The notes under the pieces were generated by a model. It did not search any database, was not told the DNA's origin, and worked only from the letters and a program-made list of their open reading frames with translations. This document shows positions 32,638-40,983 of a stretch of DNA of 64,000 nucleotides, piece by piece (position 1 is the stretch's first letter; every line of letters begins with the position of its first letter). A program made the position numbers and the translations under genes. The stretch comes from Pseudolabrys taiwanensis. GTDB taxonomy: Bacteria > Pseudomonadota > Alphaproteobacteria > Rhizobiales > Xanthobacteraceae. The DNA is taken from positions 2,356,001 through 2,420,000 of the forward strand of contig NZ_CP031417.1 of the NCBI RefSeq assembly GCF_003367395.1. Reading direction: 5' to 3'.

Positions 32638-33921
32638 TCAGCCCGCCTGTTCGACGGCCCCTGCCGGGACCGCGATGGTGCCCGACGCAGACCGCAACCT
32701 TGCGTCGACCAGGCCGGCAACGACCTGCGCCGTCGCCGCCGACAACGTCCAGCCGAGATGACCGTGCCCTGTATTGTAGAACACATTGGCGCGACGGCCG
32801 CCCGACACACGCGGCAGCATGTTGGGCATCATCGGCCGCAACCCGGCCCAGGGCACCACGCGTTCGGTGGACACGCCGGGAAACAAACGGCGCGTCCAAT
32901 CCACGAGCGGCTGCACGCGGTCGCTGCGGATGTCACGGTTGAAGCCGTTGAACTCGGCGGTGCCGGCGACGCGAAAACGGTCGGCGCCCAAGCGGCTGGT
33001 GACGATCTTCGCCGCTTCGTCGAGCAGGCTGACCCACGGCGCGGCGTTGCGGCTGGTCTCGTCGTCGAGCTGCACCGTGATGGAATAGCCCTTCACCGGA
33101 TAGACGTTGACGCGATCGCCCAGCATCGCCGCGAAATGGCGGCTCTCGACGCCGGCGCAGACGACGATCGCATCCGCCGCGGTCCGCTCGACGAGCGCGC
33201 GCGCGCCGGAACGCCACGAGACAATGACGCCCTCGTCGGTCGCAACCACATCGTCGACCGTCGTGTCGCATTGGAAGCGCGCGCCGCGCCGCTCGCAGGC
33301 GGCGGCAAGTCCCTTCGTGAACTTGTGGATATCGCCGGTCGAATCCGATGGCGTGAAGAAGCCGCCATAGTAATCGTAATCGCCGCCGAGCGTCGGCTCG
33401 ATCGCCTTGATTTCCTGCGGCGTCACGGCACGGCGCTCGAGACCGCCTTCGTGCAACAGCTTGTTGACGCGCGTGGCCTGCTCGAAGTCGGCGCGGCTCT
33501 TGTAGACGTGCAGAATGCCGCGCGTCTCGAGATCGAAGTCGATGCCCTCGCGCGCCGCCATCGCGAACAGATGTTCGCGCGCCTGCAAGGCAAGCTTCAC
33601 CGTGGCGATGGTGTTGGCGCGATAGCGCGGAATCTGCGCCACGAACTCGGCAAGCCAGGAATACTTGTGCCAGCTTGGGGACGGATTGAGCAGCAGCGGC
33701 GCGTCGCTGCGCAGCATCCACTTCAGGCCCTTCAGCAAAGTCGCCGGGTTGTTCCAGACCTCGGCATTGCTGACCGACAACTGACCGCCATTGGCGAAGG
33801 ATGTTTCCATCGCCGGATAGCGATGGCGCTCGAACACCGTGACCCGGTGTCCACGTTCGATCAGAGCATAAGCGGTGGTGACGCCGGTGATACCGGCACC
33901 GATGATAGCGATGTGAGCCAC
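32638..33921 (-). CDS. dadA: D-amino-acid dehydrogenase / FAD-dependent amine oxidase (DadA family) under a glycine riboswitch
   Basis: A 427-residue DAO-family flavoprotein. IAIIGAGITGVTTAYALIERGHRVTVFER gives the FAD site (GxGxxG at residues 8-13), FANGGQLSVSNAEVWNNPAT near 42 is typical of DadA, and GHGHLGWTLSAATAQVVAGLV closes the FAD domain near 390. DadA oxidatively deaminates D-amino acids; related enzymes use glycine or N-methylglycine. The start is GTG 33921, with GGGAGA 8 bp upstream. A tandem glycine riboswitch in the leader argues that glycine controls, and may be, a substrate. Confidence 0.9.
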   Translation of the reverse strand: MAHIAIIGAGITGVTTAYALIERGHRVTVFERHRYPAMETSFANGGQLSVSNAEVWNNPATLLKGLKWMLRSDAPLLLNPSPSWHKYSWLAEFVAQIPRYRANTIATVKLALQAREHLFAMAAREGIDFDLETRGILHVYKSRADFEQATRVNKLLHEGGLERRAVTPQEIKAIEPTLGGDYDYYGGFFTPSDSTGDIHKFTKGLAAACERRGARFQCDTTVDDVVATDEGVIVSWRSGARALVERTAADAIVVCAGVESRHFAAMLGDRVNVYPVKGYSITVQLDDETSRNAAPWVSLLDEAAKIVTSRLGADRFRVAGTAEFNGFNRDIRSDRVQPLVDWTRRLFPGVSTERVVPWAGLRPMMPNMLPRVSGGRRANVFYNTGHGHLGWTLSAATAQVVAGLVDARLRSASGTIAVPAGAVEQAG

Positions 33922-33974
33922 GAGGGGATCTCCCGCGCGTTAGAGGGACCGGACCGGCACGCTGGTGCCAGTCG

Positions 33975-34166
33975 ATGGGTCCCCGTCTGTCGCGGTACCT
34001 GAGAGCTTAACCCGGCAGTTGGCCGGATATCCCCTTCGGTGGGCGCCTCGAAAGCGCCTCTCTCCAGACTGTCCAGCGATGCGGTCCTTGGTGCCTGAGA
34101 GTTTCCGGGGCGGTTGCTCCGTCGGCGCCGGTCCGGGCACGCCCGTACCGATCTCTCCCGCATCGC
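33975..34166 (-). ncRNA. Tandem glycine riboswitch (gcvT element) upstream of dadA
   Basis: Read on the minus strand, two aptamers follow each other. The first (about 34166-34080) has GGGAGAG at its start, GCCGACGGAGCAA in the middle and AAACTCTCAGGCACCAAGGACCG at the end (the conserved part is CTCTCAGGCACC). The second (about 34062-33976) has CTGGAGAGA, CACCGAAGGGG and CTCTCAGGTACCGCGACAGA. These are the hallmark blocks of the glycine riboswitch. About 50 bases separate it from the dadA start. It should switch dadA on when glycine is high. Boundaries are approximate. Confidence 0.95.
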
Positions 34167-34168
34167 CT

Positions 34169-34174
34169 ATTATA
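34169..34174 (-). promoter_or_regulatory. -10 element of the riboswitch-dadA transcript
   Basis: TATAAT on the minus strand lies 3-8 bp upstream of the first riboswitch helix, so transcription would begin almost exactly at the aptamer. No convincing -35 box is seen at 16-18 bp. Confidence 0.5.
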
Positions 34175-34266
34175 CGATAGGAAAATACGATCGATTCGCG
34201 TTTCCCGCAAGGCAACAAAACGTGAGCGGCGGCGCGGGACGGCCGTCCCGCACGGTCGCCGATGAC

Positions 34267-34707
34267 CTAACCGGTCCGGCTCTTATACGAGCCCGTGGCG
34301 ATCCATTCCTCGATCGCCGCGCCCAGACCCGGCCCGGTCACCAGCCCGGCCCGCCAGTCCTCGACGCCCGGCCGCACGATCAGCATCCACCCGGCGCCAA
34401 AGGGGTCCGCGTTCAGGAGCTCGGGCTTGTCGACAAGGGTCTCGTTGTGCGCCACCACGGTGCCGTCGAAGCCGGCGCGGGCGGCGCCGATCCACTTGCC
34501 GCCCTCCACCATCGCGAACCAACGGTTCTTCTCGAAGGCATGGCCGAGACGCTTGGGCGTGAACACCAGCACCTCGCCCATGAGCGACGCCGCCCAGGTC
34601 GTGAAGCCGGTGCGCAACGTGCCGTCGGGCAGCGGCGCGTACCAGACCTGGTTCTCGATGTCGTAGAGCAGGTCTTCGGGAAATTCGTATCCTTGGACGA
34701 GAGCCAC
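34267..34707 (-). CDS. Orphan GcvH-like lipoyl-carrier protein
   Basis: A 146-residue protein of the GcvH fold. WYAPLPDGTLRTGFTTWAASLMGEVLVFTPKRLG is given by landmark: strand start near 22 and GEVLVF near 44. The lipoyl hairpin is MVEGGK71WIGAARAGFDG, with the Lys aligning with the lipoylated Lys of GcvH, and PELLNADPFGAGWMLIV follows. It diverges from canonical GcvH (no ESVKA). gcvT and gcvP are absent. It lies between the DsrE-like gene of the selenium operon and the glycine riboswitch. It may be a lipoate-binding protein of another pathway. Confidence 0.8.
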   Translation of the reverse strand: MALVQGYEFPEDLLYDIENQVWYAPLPDGTLRTGFTTWAASLMGEVLVFTPKRLGHAFEKNRWFAMVEGGKWIGAARAGFDGTVVAHNETLVDKPELLNADPFGAGWMLIVRPGVEDWRAGLVTGPGLGAAIEEWIATGSYKSRTG

Positions 34708-34742
34708 CGCGCACCTTTACATAGATCGTCTCAAACACTGCT

Positions 34743-34826
34743 CAGTCCCGCGAACGCGGGAGTCCAGCAGGCCTAACGAATTTGCACCCTCGCGCTGGGT
34801 CCCCGCTTTCGCGGGGACGAGCGGAC
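34743..34826. repeat. Dispersed palindromic repeat (CCCGC type)
   Basis: CAGTCCCGCGAACGCGGGA and CCCCGCTTTCGCGGGG with the phrase CGCTGGGTCCCCGC, as in the copy at 6590. It separates the DsrE-like gene from the GcvH-like gene. Confidence 0.75.
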
Positions 34827-34859
34827 AACGAGGCAATTCCAACCCATCACAGCCGGCGC

Positions 34860-35258
34860 CTAGAAAGTCAGGACGCGGCAGTCGTCGTCCATGATCGTCT
34901 GGATCACGGCGGCGGCACCCATCATGCCGTTGCACTCCGGGATCAAGTCGGCCTCGTCTTTATCGAACAGCTCGAGATTGGCCGGACAGGCCCACAATCG
35001 CACGCCCTGGTCGCGCGCCTCCCGGATCCAGTCGTAGACCGTCTTCGGATCGCCCGGCTTGACGTGCAGCGTCTCGGCGACGCCCTTGAACATCAACTTG
35101 CCAGCGGTCGCCGAGCATAACAGATCGACTTCGTAATCCATCGCCGCCGCGACGGCGGCGTAATAGAACGGCGCCGCGAGCTCTTCCGGATTGCGCGGAT
35201 CGGTGTTCACGAGCATGACGACGAGACGACGCTTGGTCCCGCGCTCAGAAGTCGACAC
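34860..35258 (-). CDS. DsrE/TusD-like family protein at the end of the selenium operon
   Basis: A 132-residue protein with the DsrE-like fold pattern: strand RRLVVMLVNTDPRNPEE at the start, AAVAAAMDYEVDLLCSATAG near 40, then GVRLWACPANLELFDKDEADLIP near 90. A Cys (WACPAN) sits where sulfur-binding Cys lie in DsrE/TusD proteins, plus one at PECNGM. The family handles persulfide sulfur. The start is probably GTG 35258, overlapping the preceding gene by 14 bp, so the two are translationally coupled. Confidence 0.75.
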   Translation of the reverse strand: MSTSERGTKRRLVVMLVNTDPRNPEELAAPFYYAAVAAAMDYEVDLLCSATAGKLMFKGVAETLHVKPGDPKTVYDWIREARDQGVRLWACPANLELFDKDEADLIPECNGMMGAAAVIQTIMDDDCRVLTF

Positions 35259-35700
35259 GCGGCGTCTCCGGCATGTAGTTCTCGAACAGCACCCAGAAGG
35301 CGCTGCCACGCGCGCCGCGATACCAGGTCTCGAAATCGCGCAGTGCGGAAACGACATCGGCCGGCGACGCCGGCTCTTCCGCATCGAGGCTCCCGAACAC
35401 GGCCTTTGCCACCGGCACGAAACGGTCCAGCACCTCGCCGCGCGCCTCGCTGTCGTTCGCCCAACCGAGTTTCGTCTGCACCACCGCATTGGCGGCGGCG
35501 ACGGCGATCGCTTCGTCCTCCGCGCTCGCCACCGCGTCGGCGACGGCACGCATGAAGTTCAGACGCCGATGGGCGTAAGCGCGTTCGCGTTCGAGTGCTT
35601 TCGTGCGCTCGGCGATCTCGCGGCGGAAATCATCCTCGGTGCGCGCGGCATCGTCGGCCGCGGTCTTCAGCGCGTCGAGGAAAGACGAAGCCGGCGTCAT
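35245..35700 (-). CDS. Unknown 151-residue protein coupled to selB and the DsrE-like gene
   Basis: I do not recognise this protein. It is helical and acidic. An amphipathic first half (DALKTAADDAARTEDDFRRE, RERAYAHRRLNFMRAVADAV) precedes a conserved-looking centre (VVQTKLGWANDSEARGEVLDRF) and a C-terminal part with DFETWYRGARGSAFWVLFENY. Its ATG overlaps the selB stop (ATGA at 35697-35700), and its own stop is overlapped by the next gene. It is therefore embedded in the selenium/formate operon, downstream of the tRNA-Sec gene. Confidence 0.65.
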   Translation of the reverse strand: MTPASSFLDALKTAADDAARTEDDFRREIAERTKALERERAYAHRRLNFMRAVADAVASAEDEAIAVAAANAVVQTKLGWANDSEARGEVLDRFVPVAKAVFGSLDAEEPASPADVVSALRDFETWYRGARGSAFWVLFENYMPETPRVDF

Positions 35701-37763
35701 CGCGCGCTCCTGGAACGTGGCGGAAGAGAGAGGGAGTCGAACCCACCAAGGACCGGCTCGCGGCCCCTCCCGGATTTGAAGTCCGGACGCCCCACCGGGG
35801 ACGATTCTCTTCCAACAACGGATGGCTCGGCTTCGCTCGGACGGCGAAACAGATCGAGCCGATGTTTATTGATGCGACGCAGATCGCCGCGGCGCAAGGT
35901 CACCCCGTGGCGGTCGAAGAATTCGAGAATCTGGATCGCGACCTTGCGGCCGTTGTCGACGCGGTCACGGAATTGCGCGGCGGTGAATTGACCGTCGGGC
36001 GCGGCGCCCGCGCAATCGACGATGATCTCCACCATCTCCGCGACCGTCGCGCGCAGAAAGAAATGGTCATGCGCGACTTCGTCGACCTTGCCCATCCGAC
36101 CGACGAGCTTGAGCAAGCGGCGCACGTCCGGCTCGCGCACGTCGAGACTACAGGCAAGGTCGCGCACGCGCGGCGGCCGGAAGCGCTCGTCGCCGCCGAT
36201 GAGCGGCGCAATGCGACGCCAGAGCGTTTCGTCCTCGGGCGTGAGCCGCACCTCATGGCCGGCGAGGCGCACCCAGGCGCCGTCGAGGGCGATCTCGCCC
36301 GCCTTGGCAAGCCCCTGAAGAAAAACGATGAATCCAGGCGCCGGCAGCCGTGGCGACAATTGCAGGCGCAAGGGTTCGAGGCCGATGCCGGGCAGGTCCG
36401 GATGATCGGCGTGAAAGTGCGTCAGCGTGTCGAGGAGCGCGCGCTTCAGCGACAACGCTCGCGCCGCCGACAACATCAGCATCGCCTGCGGCGCCGGCAC
36501 GACCGTCGCCTGACTGGCTTCGATCAGCCGCGCCACATCGTCCTCGGCCAAAGCGCGGTCGCGCGCGAACGACGACAGGTCGACGTAATAAGGCGGCCGC
36601 TCCAACAAAGCGGCGAGCGCCGCCTGCGGGTCGGCAAGCGCATAGGCGGCGAGTTGCGCGAGACGTTCCGGGGTGCGGCGCTTGCGCGCGGGCGCACGCA
36701 GATCGAGAAACCTGCCGCCGCCGATGGTGCGCTGCGCCGTGGTGTCGCGCAGCACGAAGCGATCGCCGGCCGCCGCGGCGATCGGCTTCTCCAGCACAAG
36801 TTGCACCGGCGCCTCGGTGCCGGGCGCGATAGGCGCATCGCCGAGCAGCACGATGCGCGCGCCGACCTCGGCCGACGCATGATGCAGACGCGCCGGCATC
36901 CATTGCGTCACCGGCTTTGCCTCGCCGGGCAAAAGCTTGAACACCGCATCGATGCGATCCGTCGGCATGTGTAAGGCCGGATCGAGCACCATGGCGCCGC
37001 GCGTGATGGCATCCTTGGTGATGCCATCGCCGGCAAGATTGAGCGCGCAACGCTGACCGGCCAGCCCACGTTCGGTCGGCCGGTCCTGCGCGTGGATCGA
37101 GCGCACGCGCGCGTCGAGGCCGACGGGGCTGACGACCACCCGGTCGCCCACCGAGACGGCGCCGGACAAGACCGTACCGGTGACCACCGTGCCGGTACCG
37201 GGCAAGGTGAAGCAGCGATCGACCGCCAGCCGAAAGCGGCCTTGCGCGCTGTGCACATGGATCGTCTGCGAGGCCGCGAACAAGCGCTGCCGCAGATCGT
37301 CGACGCCCTCGCCTGTCACGGTCGATACCGGCAGGATATCGGCGGCGGCGAGCGTCGTGGTGCTGAGCGTCTGACGAATTTCCTCGACCACCGCCGCGCG
37401 GCGCTCGGGCGAAACGAGATCGGCCTTGGTCAGCGCCACGATGCCGCGCTCGATGCCGAGCAGATCGACGATCGCCAGATGTTCGCGCGTCTGCGGCATC
37501 ACGCCATCATCGGCCGCGACAACCAGCAGCACGAAGTCGATACCGGTCGCGCCGGCCAGCATGTTCTGCACGAACTTCTCATGGCCCGGCACGTCGACGA
37601 AGCCAAGCACGGAGCCGTCGGGCGCCGGCAGATAGGCAAAGCCGAGATCGATGGAGATGCCGCGCGCCTTCTCTTCCTTGAGGCGGTCGGTATCGACGCC
37701 GGTGAGCGCGCGGACCAACGTGGTCTTGCCGTGATCGATATGGCCCGCGGTGCCGACGATCAT
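35697..37763 (-). CDS. selB: Selenocysteine-specific elongation factor SelB, frame extended through selC
   Basis: A 688-residue protein. The EF-Tu-like GTPase begins [22 protein letters not shown] (G1), with [14 protein letters not shown] (G3) and ALTKADL (G4). The C-terminal part (about 380-650) holds the winged helices that bind the SECIS RNA and ends with [16 protein letters not shown], where SelB normally stops. Here the frame stays open through the entire tRNA-Sec gene (residues about 651-683) and ends at a TGA that overlaps the next gene's ATG. The start overlaps the upstream sel1 stop (ATGA). Confidence 0.93.
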   Translation of the reverse strand: MIVGTAGHIDHGKTTLVRALTGVDTDRLKEEKARGISIDLGFAYLPAPDGSVLGFVDVPGHEKFVQNMLAGATGIDFVLLVVAADDGVMPQTREHLAIVDLLGIERGIVALTKADLVSPERRAAVVEEIRQTLSTTTLAAADILPVSTVTGEGVDDLRQRLFAASQTIHVHSAQGRFRLAVDRCFTLPGTGTVVTGTVLSGAVSVGDRVVVSPVGLDARVRSIHAQDRPTERGLAGQRCALNLAGDGITKDAITRGAMVLDPALHMPTDRIDAVFKLLPGEAKPVTQWMPARLHHASAEVGARIVLLGDAPIAPGTEAPVQLVLEKPIAAAAGDRFVLRDTTAQRTIGGGRFLDLRAPARKRRTPERLAQLAAYALADPQAALAALLERPPYYVDLSSFARDRALAEDDVARLIEASQATVVPAPQAMLMLSAARALSLKRALLDTLTHFHADHPDLPGIGLEPLRLQLSPRLPAPGFIVFLQGLAKAGEIALDGAWVRLAGHEVRLTPEDETLWRRIAPLIGGDERFRPPRVRDLACSLDVREPDVRRLLKLVGRMGKVDEVAHDHFFLRATVAEMVEIIVDCAGAAPDGQFTAAQFRDRVDNGRKVAIQILEFFDRHGVTLRRGDLRRINKHRLDLFRRPSEAEPSVVGRESSPVGRPDFKSGRGREPVLGGFDSLSLPPRSRSAR
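35716..35813 (-). tRNA. selC: Selenocysteine tRNA (anticodon TCA)
   Basis: 98 nt including the encoded CCA. The acceptor GGAAGAGA at the 5' end pairs with TCTCTTCC (8 bp, the length typical of tRNA-Sec). The anticodon arm CCGGACTTCAAATCCGG carries TCA in the loop. A long variable arm (GGGGCCGCGAGCCGGTCC region) and TGGGTTCGACTCC (T loop) follow. It lies wholly inside the selB reading frame on the same strand. Confidence 0.96.
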
Positions 37764-38557
37764 GCGGAAGAGTCCTGCGCAGACTCCAACGGCAGCGCGG
37801 CGCGCCGCTCGGCTTCGGCCATATCGGCGGGCGATAAAGTCGCCCGCACCACATCGAAGAAGCGCGGCGCGAGCGGGCTGCCGCCGGCGCGGGCGCGCAG
37901 CAGCCAGGTCATCGCCGCCATGGCATCGCGCGCGACGCCCATACCGAGATGATACGCGGCGCCCAACATCGCTTGTGCGTCGGCATCGCCGCGCGTCGCG
38001 CCGCGTTGCCACCACTGCGCGGCCTGCGCGGCATCGCGTTCGACACCGAGGGCGTTGTGGAAGATCATGCCGAGCCGCGTCATCGCCGGCGCGATGCCCT
38101 GCGCCGCCGCAGCCTCGGCCCAGCGCCGCGCCTCGAGATAGTCCGGCGTGACAGCATCGCTTTCCAGCAGCATCCAGCTCAACATGTCCTGCGCCGGACC
38201 GTCGCCCTGCGCGGCGGCGGCGCGGTAGAGCGCCAGCGCCCGCGCGTTATCCTGCGCCACACCTTCGCCCTTGAAATAGAGCGAGGCGAGATTGCGCTGG
38301 CCGACCGAATCGCCGCCTTCGGCCGCGAGACCCAGCCAACGTTCGGCAAGTTTGGCATCGCGCGCGACGCCGAGGCCCTCCGAAAAGCAGGCGCCGATAT
38401 TGTTGGCGGCGCGGGCAACGCCGGCATGCGCGAGCGGCGTCCAGATCGACAGCGCCGTCTCGTAATCGCCGCGATCGGCCGCGTCGTAGGCCGCTGCCAT
38501 ACGTTCGGCCACCGATGGCTCGGACTTCTTTTTCACGAGCGCATCGAAGAGGCCCAT
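37760..38557 (-). CDS. Sel1-repeat (SLR) protein between selA and selB
   Basis: A 265-residue protein without a signal peptide (MGLFDALVKKKSEPS). It has about six SLR units over residues 25-240 (for example IGACFSEGLGVARDAKLAERW, LASLYFKGEGVAQDNARALA). Sel1 repeats are adaptor modules. Both ends overlap neighbours by ATGA: its start with the selA stop at 38557, its stop with the selB start at 37763. That places it firmly in the selenium operon. No role of an SLR protein in selenocysteine synthesis is known to me. Confidence 0.85.
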   Translation of the reverse strand: MGLFDALVKKKSEPSVAERMAAAYDAADRGDYETALSIWTPLAHAGVARAANNIGACFSEGLGVARDAKLAERWLGLAAEGGDSVGQRNLASLYFKGEGVAQDNARALALYRAAAAQGDGPAQDMLSWMLLESDAVTPDYLEARRWAEAAAAQGIAPAMTRLGMIFHNALGVERDAAQAAQWWQRGATRGDADAQAMLGAAYHLGMGVARDAMAAMTWLLRARAGGSPLAPRFFDVVRATLSPADMAEAERRAALPLESAQDSSA

Positions 38558-39975
38558 CAGGCGGCCTCCGGCACTTCTAGTGTCGTGAGATTGGCGATGA
38601 AGCCGTCGACATTGTCGAGGCAGCGCAGGTCGAGCAGCAGCGCGTCTTTCTCGATACGACCGACGACCGGCACCGGCAATTTGCGCAAGGTGTCGGACAG
38701 CGCATTGAGCCGACCGCCGCCGCTCTTGACCGGCGCGATGGCGACCGCGAGGCTGGGCAAGGTCTCGACCGGCAGCGCGCCGGAACCGACCTGGCTGCTG
38801 CACGGCGCGGTCGCGACGGAAAAGCCGGCGCCGAGCTTGTCGCGCAGCGCCGGCATGATGCGTTGCGCGACGGCCTGCATCTCCTCGATCGGCCGCGCCA
38901 GCAGCCGGTAGGTCGGCAGCGTCTGCGTCAGGCGGTCGGGATCGCGATAGAGGCGCAAGGTCGCCTCGACCATCGCCAAACGGATTTTGTCGACGCGCAA
39001 GGCGCGCTTCATCGGGTTCTTGTTGAGCTTCTCGATCAGCGCCTTGCGGCCGACGATGAAGCCGGTCTGCGGTCCGCCGAGCAGCTTGTCGCCGGAGAAG
39101 GTGACGAGATCGGCGCCTTCGGCGACCGCCTCGGCCACCGTCGGCTCGTGCTTGAGGCCGAAGCGCGCGAGATCGACCAAGGTACCGGAGCCGAGATCGT
39201 TGACGAGAGTCACTTTGTGCTCGTGCGCGAGCTTCGCCAGGTCGCGCGCGTCGACTTCCTTGGTGAATCCCTCGATGCGGTAGTTGGACGTATGCACCTT
39301 GAGAATGAGACCGGTGTCGGGACCGAGCGCGCCGACATAGTCCTTCATATGCGTGCGATTGGTGGTGCCGACTTCGTGCAGCTTGGCGCCGGCTCTGCTC
39401 ATGATTTCCGGCATGCGGAAGGCACCACCGATCTCGATCAATTCGCCGCGCGACACGATCGCCTCGCGATCCCTGGCGAAGGTGTTGAGCGTCAGCAGCA
39501 CCGCGGCCGCGTTGTTGTTGACGACGGTCGCATCCTCCGCGCCGGTGAGTTCGCACAGCAGGTCGCGCACCAGTTCGTCGCGCTCGCCGCGCCGGCCGCC
39601 GCCGAGATCGAATTCCAGCGCCACCGCGTTACGCATCGCGATCGTCGCGGCCGCCACGGCGGCTTCGGCGATCAGCGCGCGGCCAAGATTGGTGTGCAGC
39701 ACCGTGCCGGTGAGGTTGAACACCGGCTTGAGGTTCGGCTGCGCCTCGTATTCCATCCGTGCGGTTGCGGCGCGCGCGAAAGCCTCGGCATCGCCCGGGG
39801 CTTCGCCCTTCGCGCGCGCATCGGCCAATGCGGCGCGGACCGCGTCCACCGTCATGCTGCGGCCGAAGCGCTCGACGGCCGCCGCAGCGACGGATGTGCG
39901 CAGCACCTCGTCGACCGACGGCAGCTTGCGCAGCGCGGCGGCTTTCGGCGCGGATTTGGCGGTGCGCTCATCCAT
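38557..39975 (-). CDS. selA: L-seryl-tRNA(Sec) selenium transferase
   Basis: A 472-residue PLP enzyme. Landmarks are FNLTGTVLHTNLGRALI near 85, VVNNNAAAVLLTLN near 150, KVHTSNYRIEGF near 220, the PLP Lys region FSGDKLLGGPQTGFIVGRK near 285-303 and LRVDKIRLAMVEATLRLY. SelA converts Ser-tRNA(Sec) to Sec-tRNA(Sec) with selenophosphate from SelD, as a large ring complex. It starts 8 bp after fdhE and overlaps the Sel1 gene by ATGA. Length fits the family. Confidence 0.96.
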   Translation of the reverse strand: MDERTAKSAPKAAALRKLPSVDEVLRTSVAAAAVERFGRSMTVDAVRAALADARAKGEAPGDAEAFARAATARMEYEAQPNLKPVFNLTGTVLHTNLGRALIAEAAVAAATIAMRNAVALEFDLGGGRRGERDELVRDLLCELTGAEDATVVNNNAAAVLLTLNTFARDREAIVSRGELIEIGGAFRMPEIMSRAGAKLHEVGTTNRTHMKDYVGALGPDTGLILKVHTSNYRIEGFTKEVDARDLAKLAHEHKVTLVNDLGSGTLVDLARFGLKHEPTVAEAVAEGADLVTFSGDKLLGGPQTGFIVGRKALIEKLNKNPMKRALRVDKIRLAMVEATLRLYRDPDRLTQTLPTYRLLARPIEEMQAVAQRIMPALRDKLGAGFSVATAPCSSQVGSGALPVETLPSLAVAIAPVKSGGGRLNALSDTLRKLPVPVVGRIEKDALLLDLRCLDNVDGFIANLTTLEVPEAA

Positions 39976-39983
39976 CGCGCGCC

Positions 39984-40898
39984 TCAATAACCGAGCATGA
40001 AGGGATTGACCGCGCCGCGGCGGTAGCCCTTCTCGCGCACCAAAAGATCGAGCGCGAGGCTCGCGACGTCGTCGGCCACGGGATCGAGCGCGGGATTCTG
40101 CACCTGCTGCATGATCTTCACATAGCCGTGGCAGGTATCGCAGGTCTCGGCGCGGACCAGCTTGTCGCTCTCGACATGCTGGTAGCTGATGCCCTTGGTC
40201 GAGCCGCAGAGCGTGCATTTGATGCGCACGTAATTCCATTGCGTGGCGCAAAGCGAGCAGACGCAGAAACGCGAATTATGCGCGCCGGCCCAGCCGACCA
40301 CGAGCGAGGCGATCGGCGGTCCGCCGCAAGAAGGACAGGCACCGTCGCCGACCGGCACCAGGCTCTTGCCGTCGAGCCGGGCCGCCTGACGCGCGAAATG
40401 CACCTGCAGCGCGGCGGCGACAAACAAATGATCGGCCAGCGCCTCGACCGGAATGGCATCGTCGAGCACGGCCCGCACCATGTCGGTGCGAAGCCCCGCA
40501 TCGGCCGCGGTCGCGCGCTCGAGCGCCGCGCGCGCCTCGCCCGGCATGTCGATCGTGGCGGCGAGCGAGAACAGCCGGTCGAGCGTCGAGTCGAAGGCGG
40601 CGTCGGCGGTGAACTTGCCGCGGTCGAGCGGCGGCATGCCAAACTCGCGCGCTCGTGCGCGCGCGTCATCGGCCGGCATTTCCGGCTCGGCCAGACCTTC
40701 CTGCACATTGTGTTGGGCCGCGCTCAACGCCGCGAGGAAACGCAGGTAAGGCGCGAGCTGATGGCCCTCGGCCAGCGCAACCAGCCGGTGGGCTCGCGTC
40801 GCAAACAGCGCGGATGGATCGGGAAGGCGAACAAACGGCGGCTCTGCGATTTCCCCGATTGGGACGGGATCAGGCCGAGGCGCGCCGACGCTACTCAT
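39984..40898 (-). CDS. fdhE: Formate dehydrogenase accessory protein FdhE
   Basis: A 304-residue protein with the C-terminal rubredoxin-like metal motifs CPSCGGPP, CSLCATQW, CTLCGSTKG and CDTCHGY (four CxxC pairs), as in FdhE. FdhE is needed for maturation of respiratory, Tat-exported formate dehydrogenases, binding the catalytic subunit before export. It follows the fdnI gene after an 85-bp gap and precedes selA by 8 bp. Confidence 0.95.
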   Translation of the reverse strand: MSSVGAPRPDPVPIGEIAEPPFVRLPDPSALFATRAHRLVALAEGHQLAPYLRFLAALSAAQHNVQEGLAEPEMPADDARARAREFGMPPLDRGKFTADAAFDSTLDRLFSLAATIDMPGEARAALERATAADAGLRTDMVRAVLDDAIPVEALADHLFVAAALQVHFARQAARLDGKSLVPVGDGACPSCGGPPIASLVVGWAGAHNSRFCVCSLCATQWNYVRIKCTLCGSTKGISYQHVESDKLVRAETCDTCHGYVKIMQQVQNPALDPVADDVASLALDLLVREKGYRRGAVNPFMLGY

Positions 40899-40983
40899 GA
40901 GTCACGAACCCTCCGGGTCACGTGGTTACTTGGTGTAGTCTACTGGGAACGGCAGCAGAGGGCCGCCGTTCCCCTTCGTCAAA

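Noticed and set aside
34267..35258. An sHdr/LbpA sulfur-oxidation system from the GcvH-like and DsrE-like genes
   Set aside because: No hdrA/B/C-like, lipoate-assembly or dsr genes are in the window, so only the resemblance is noted.
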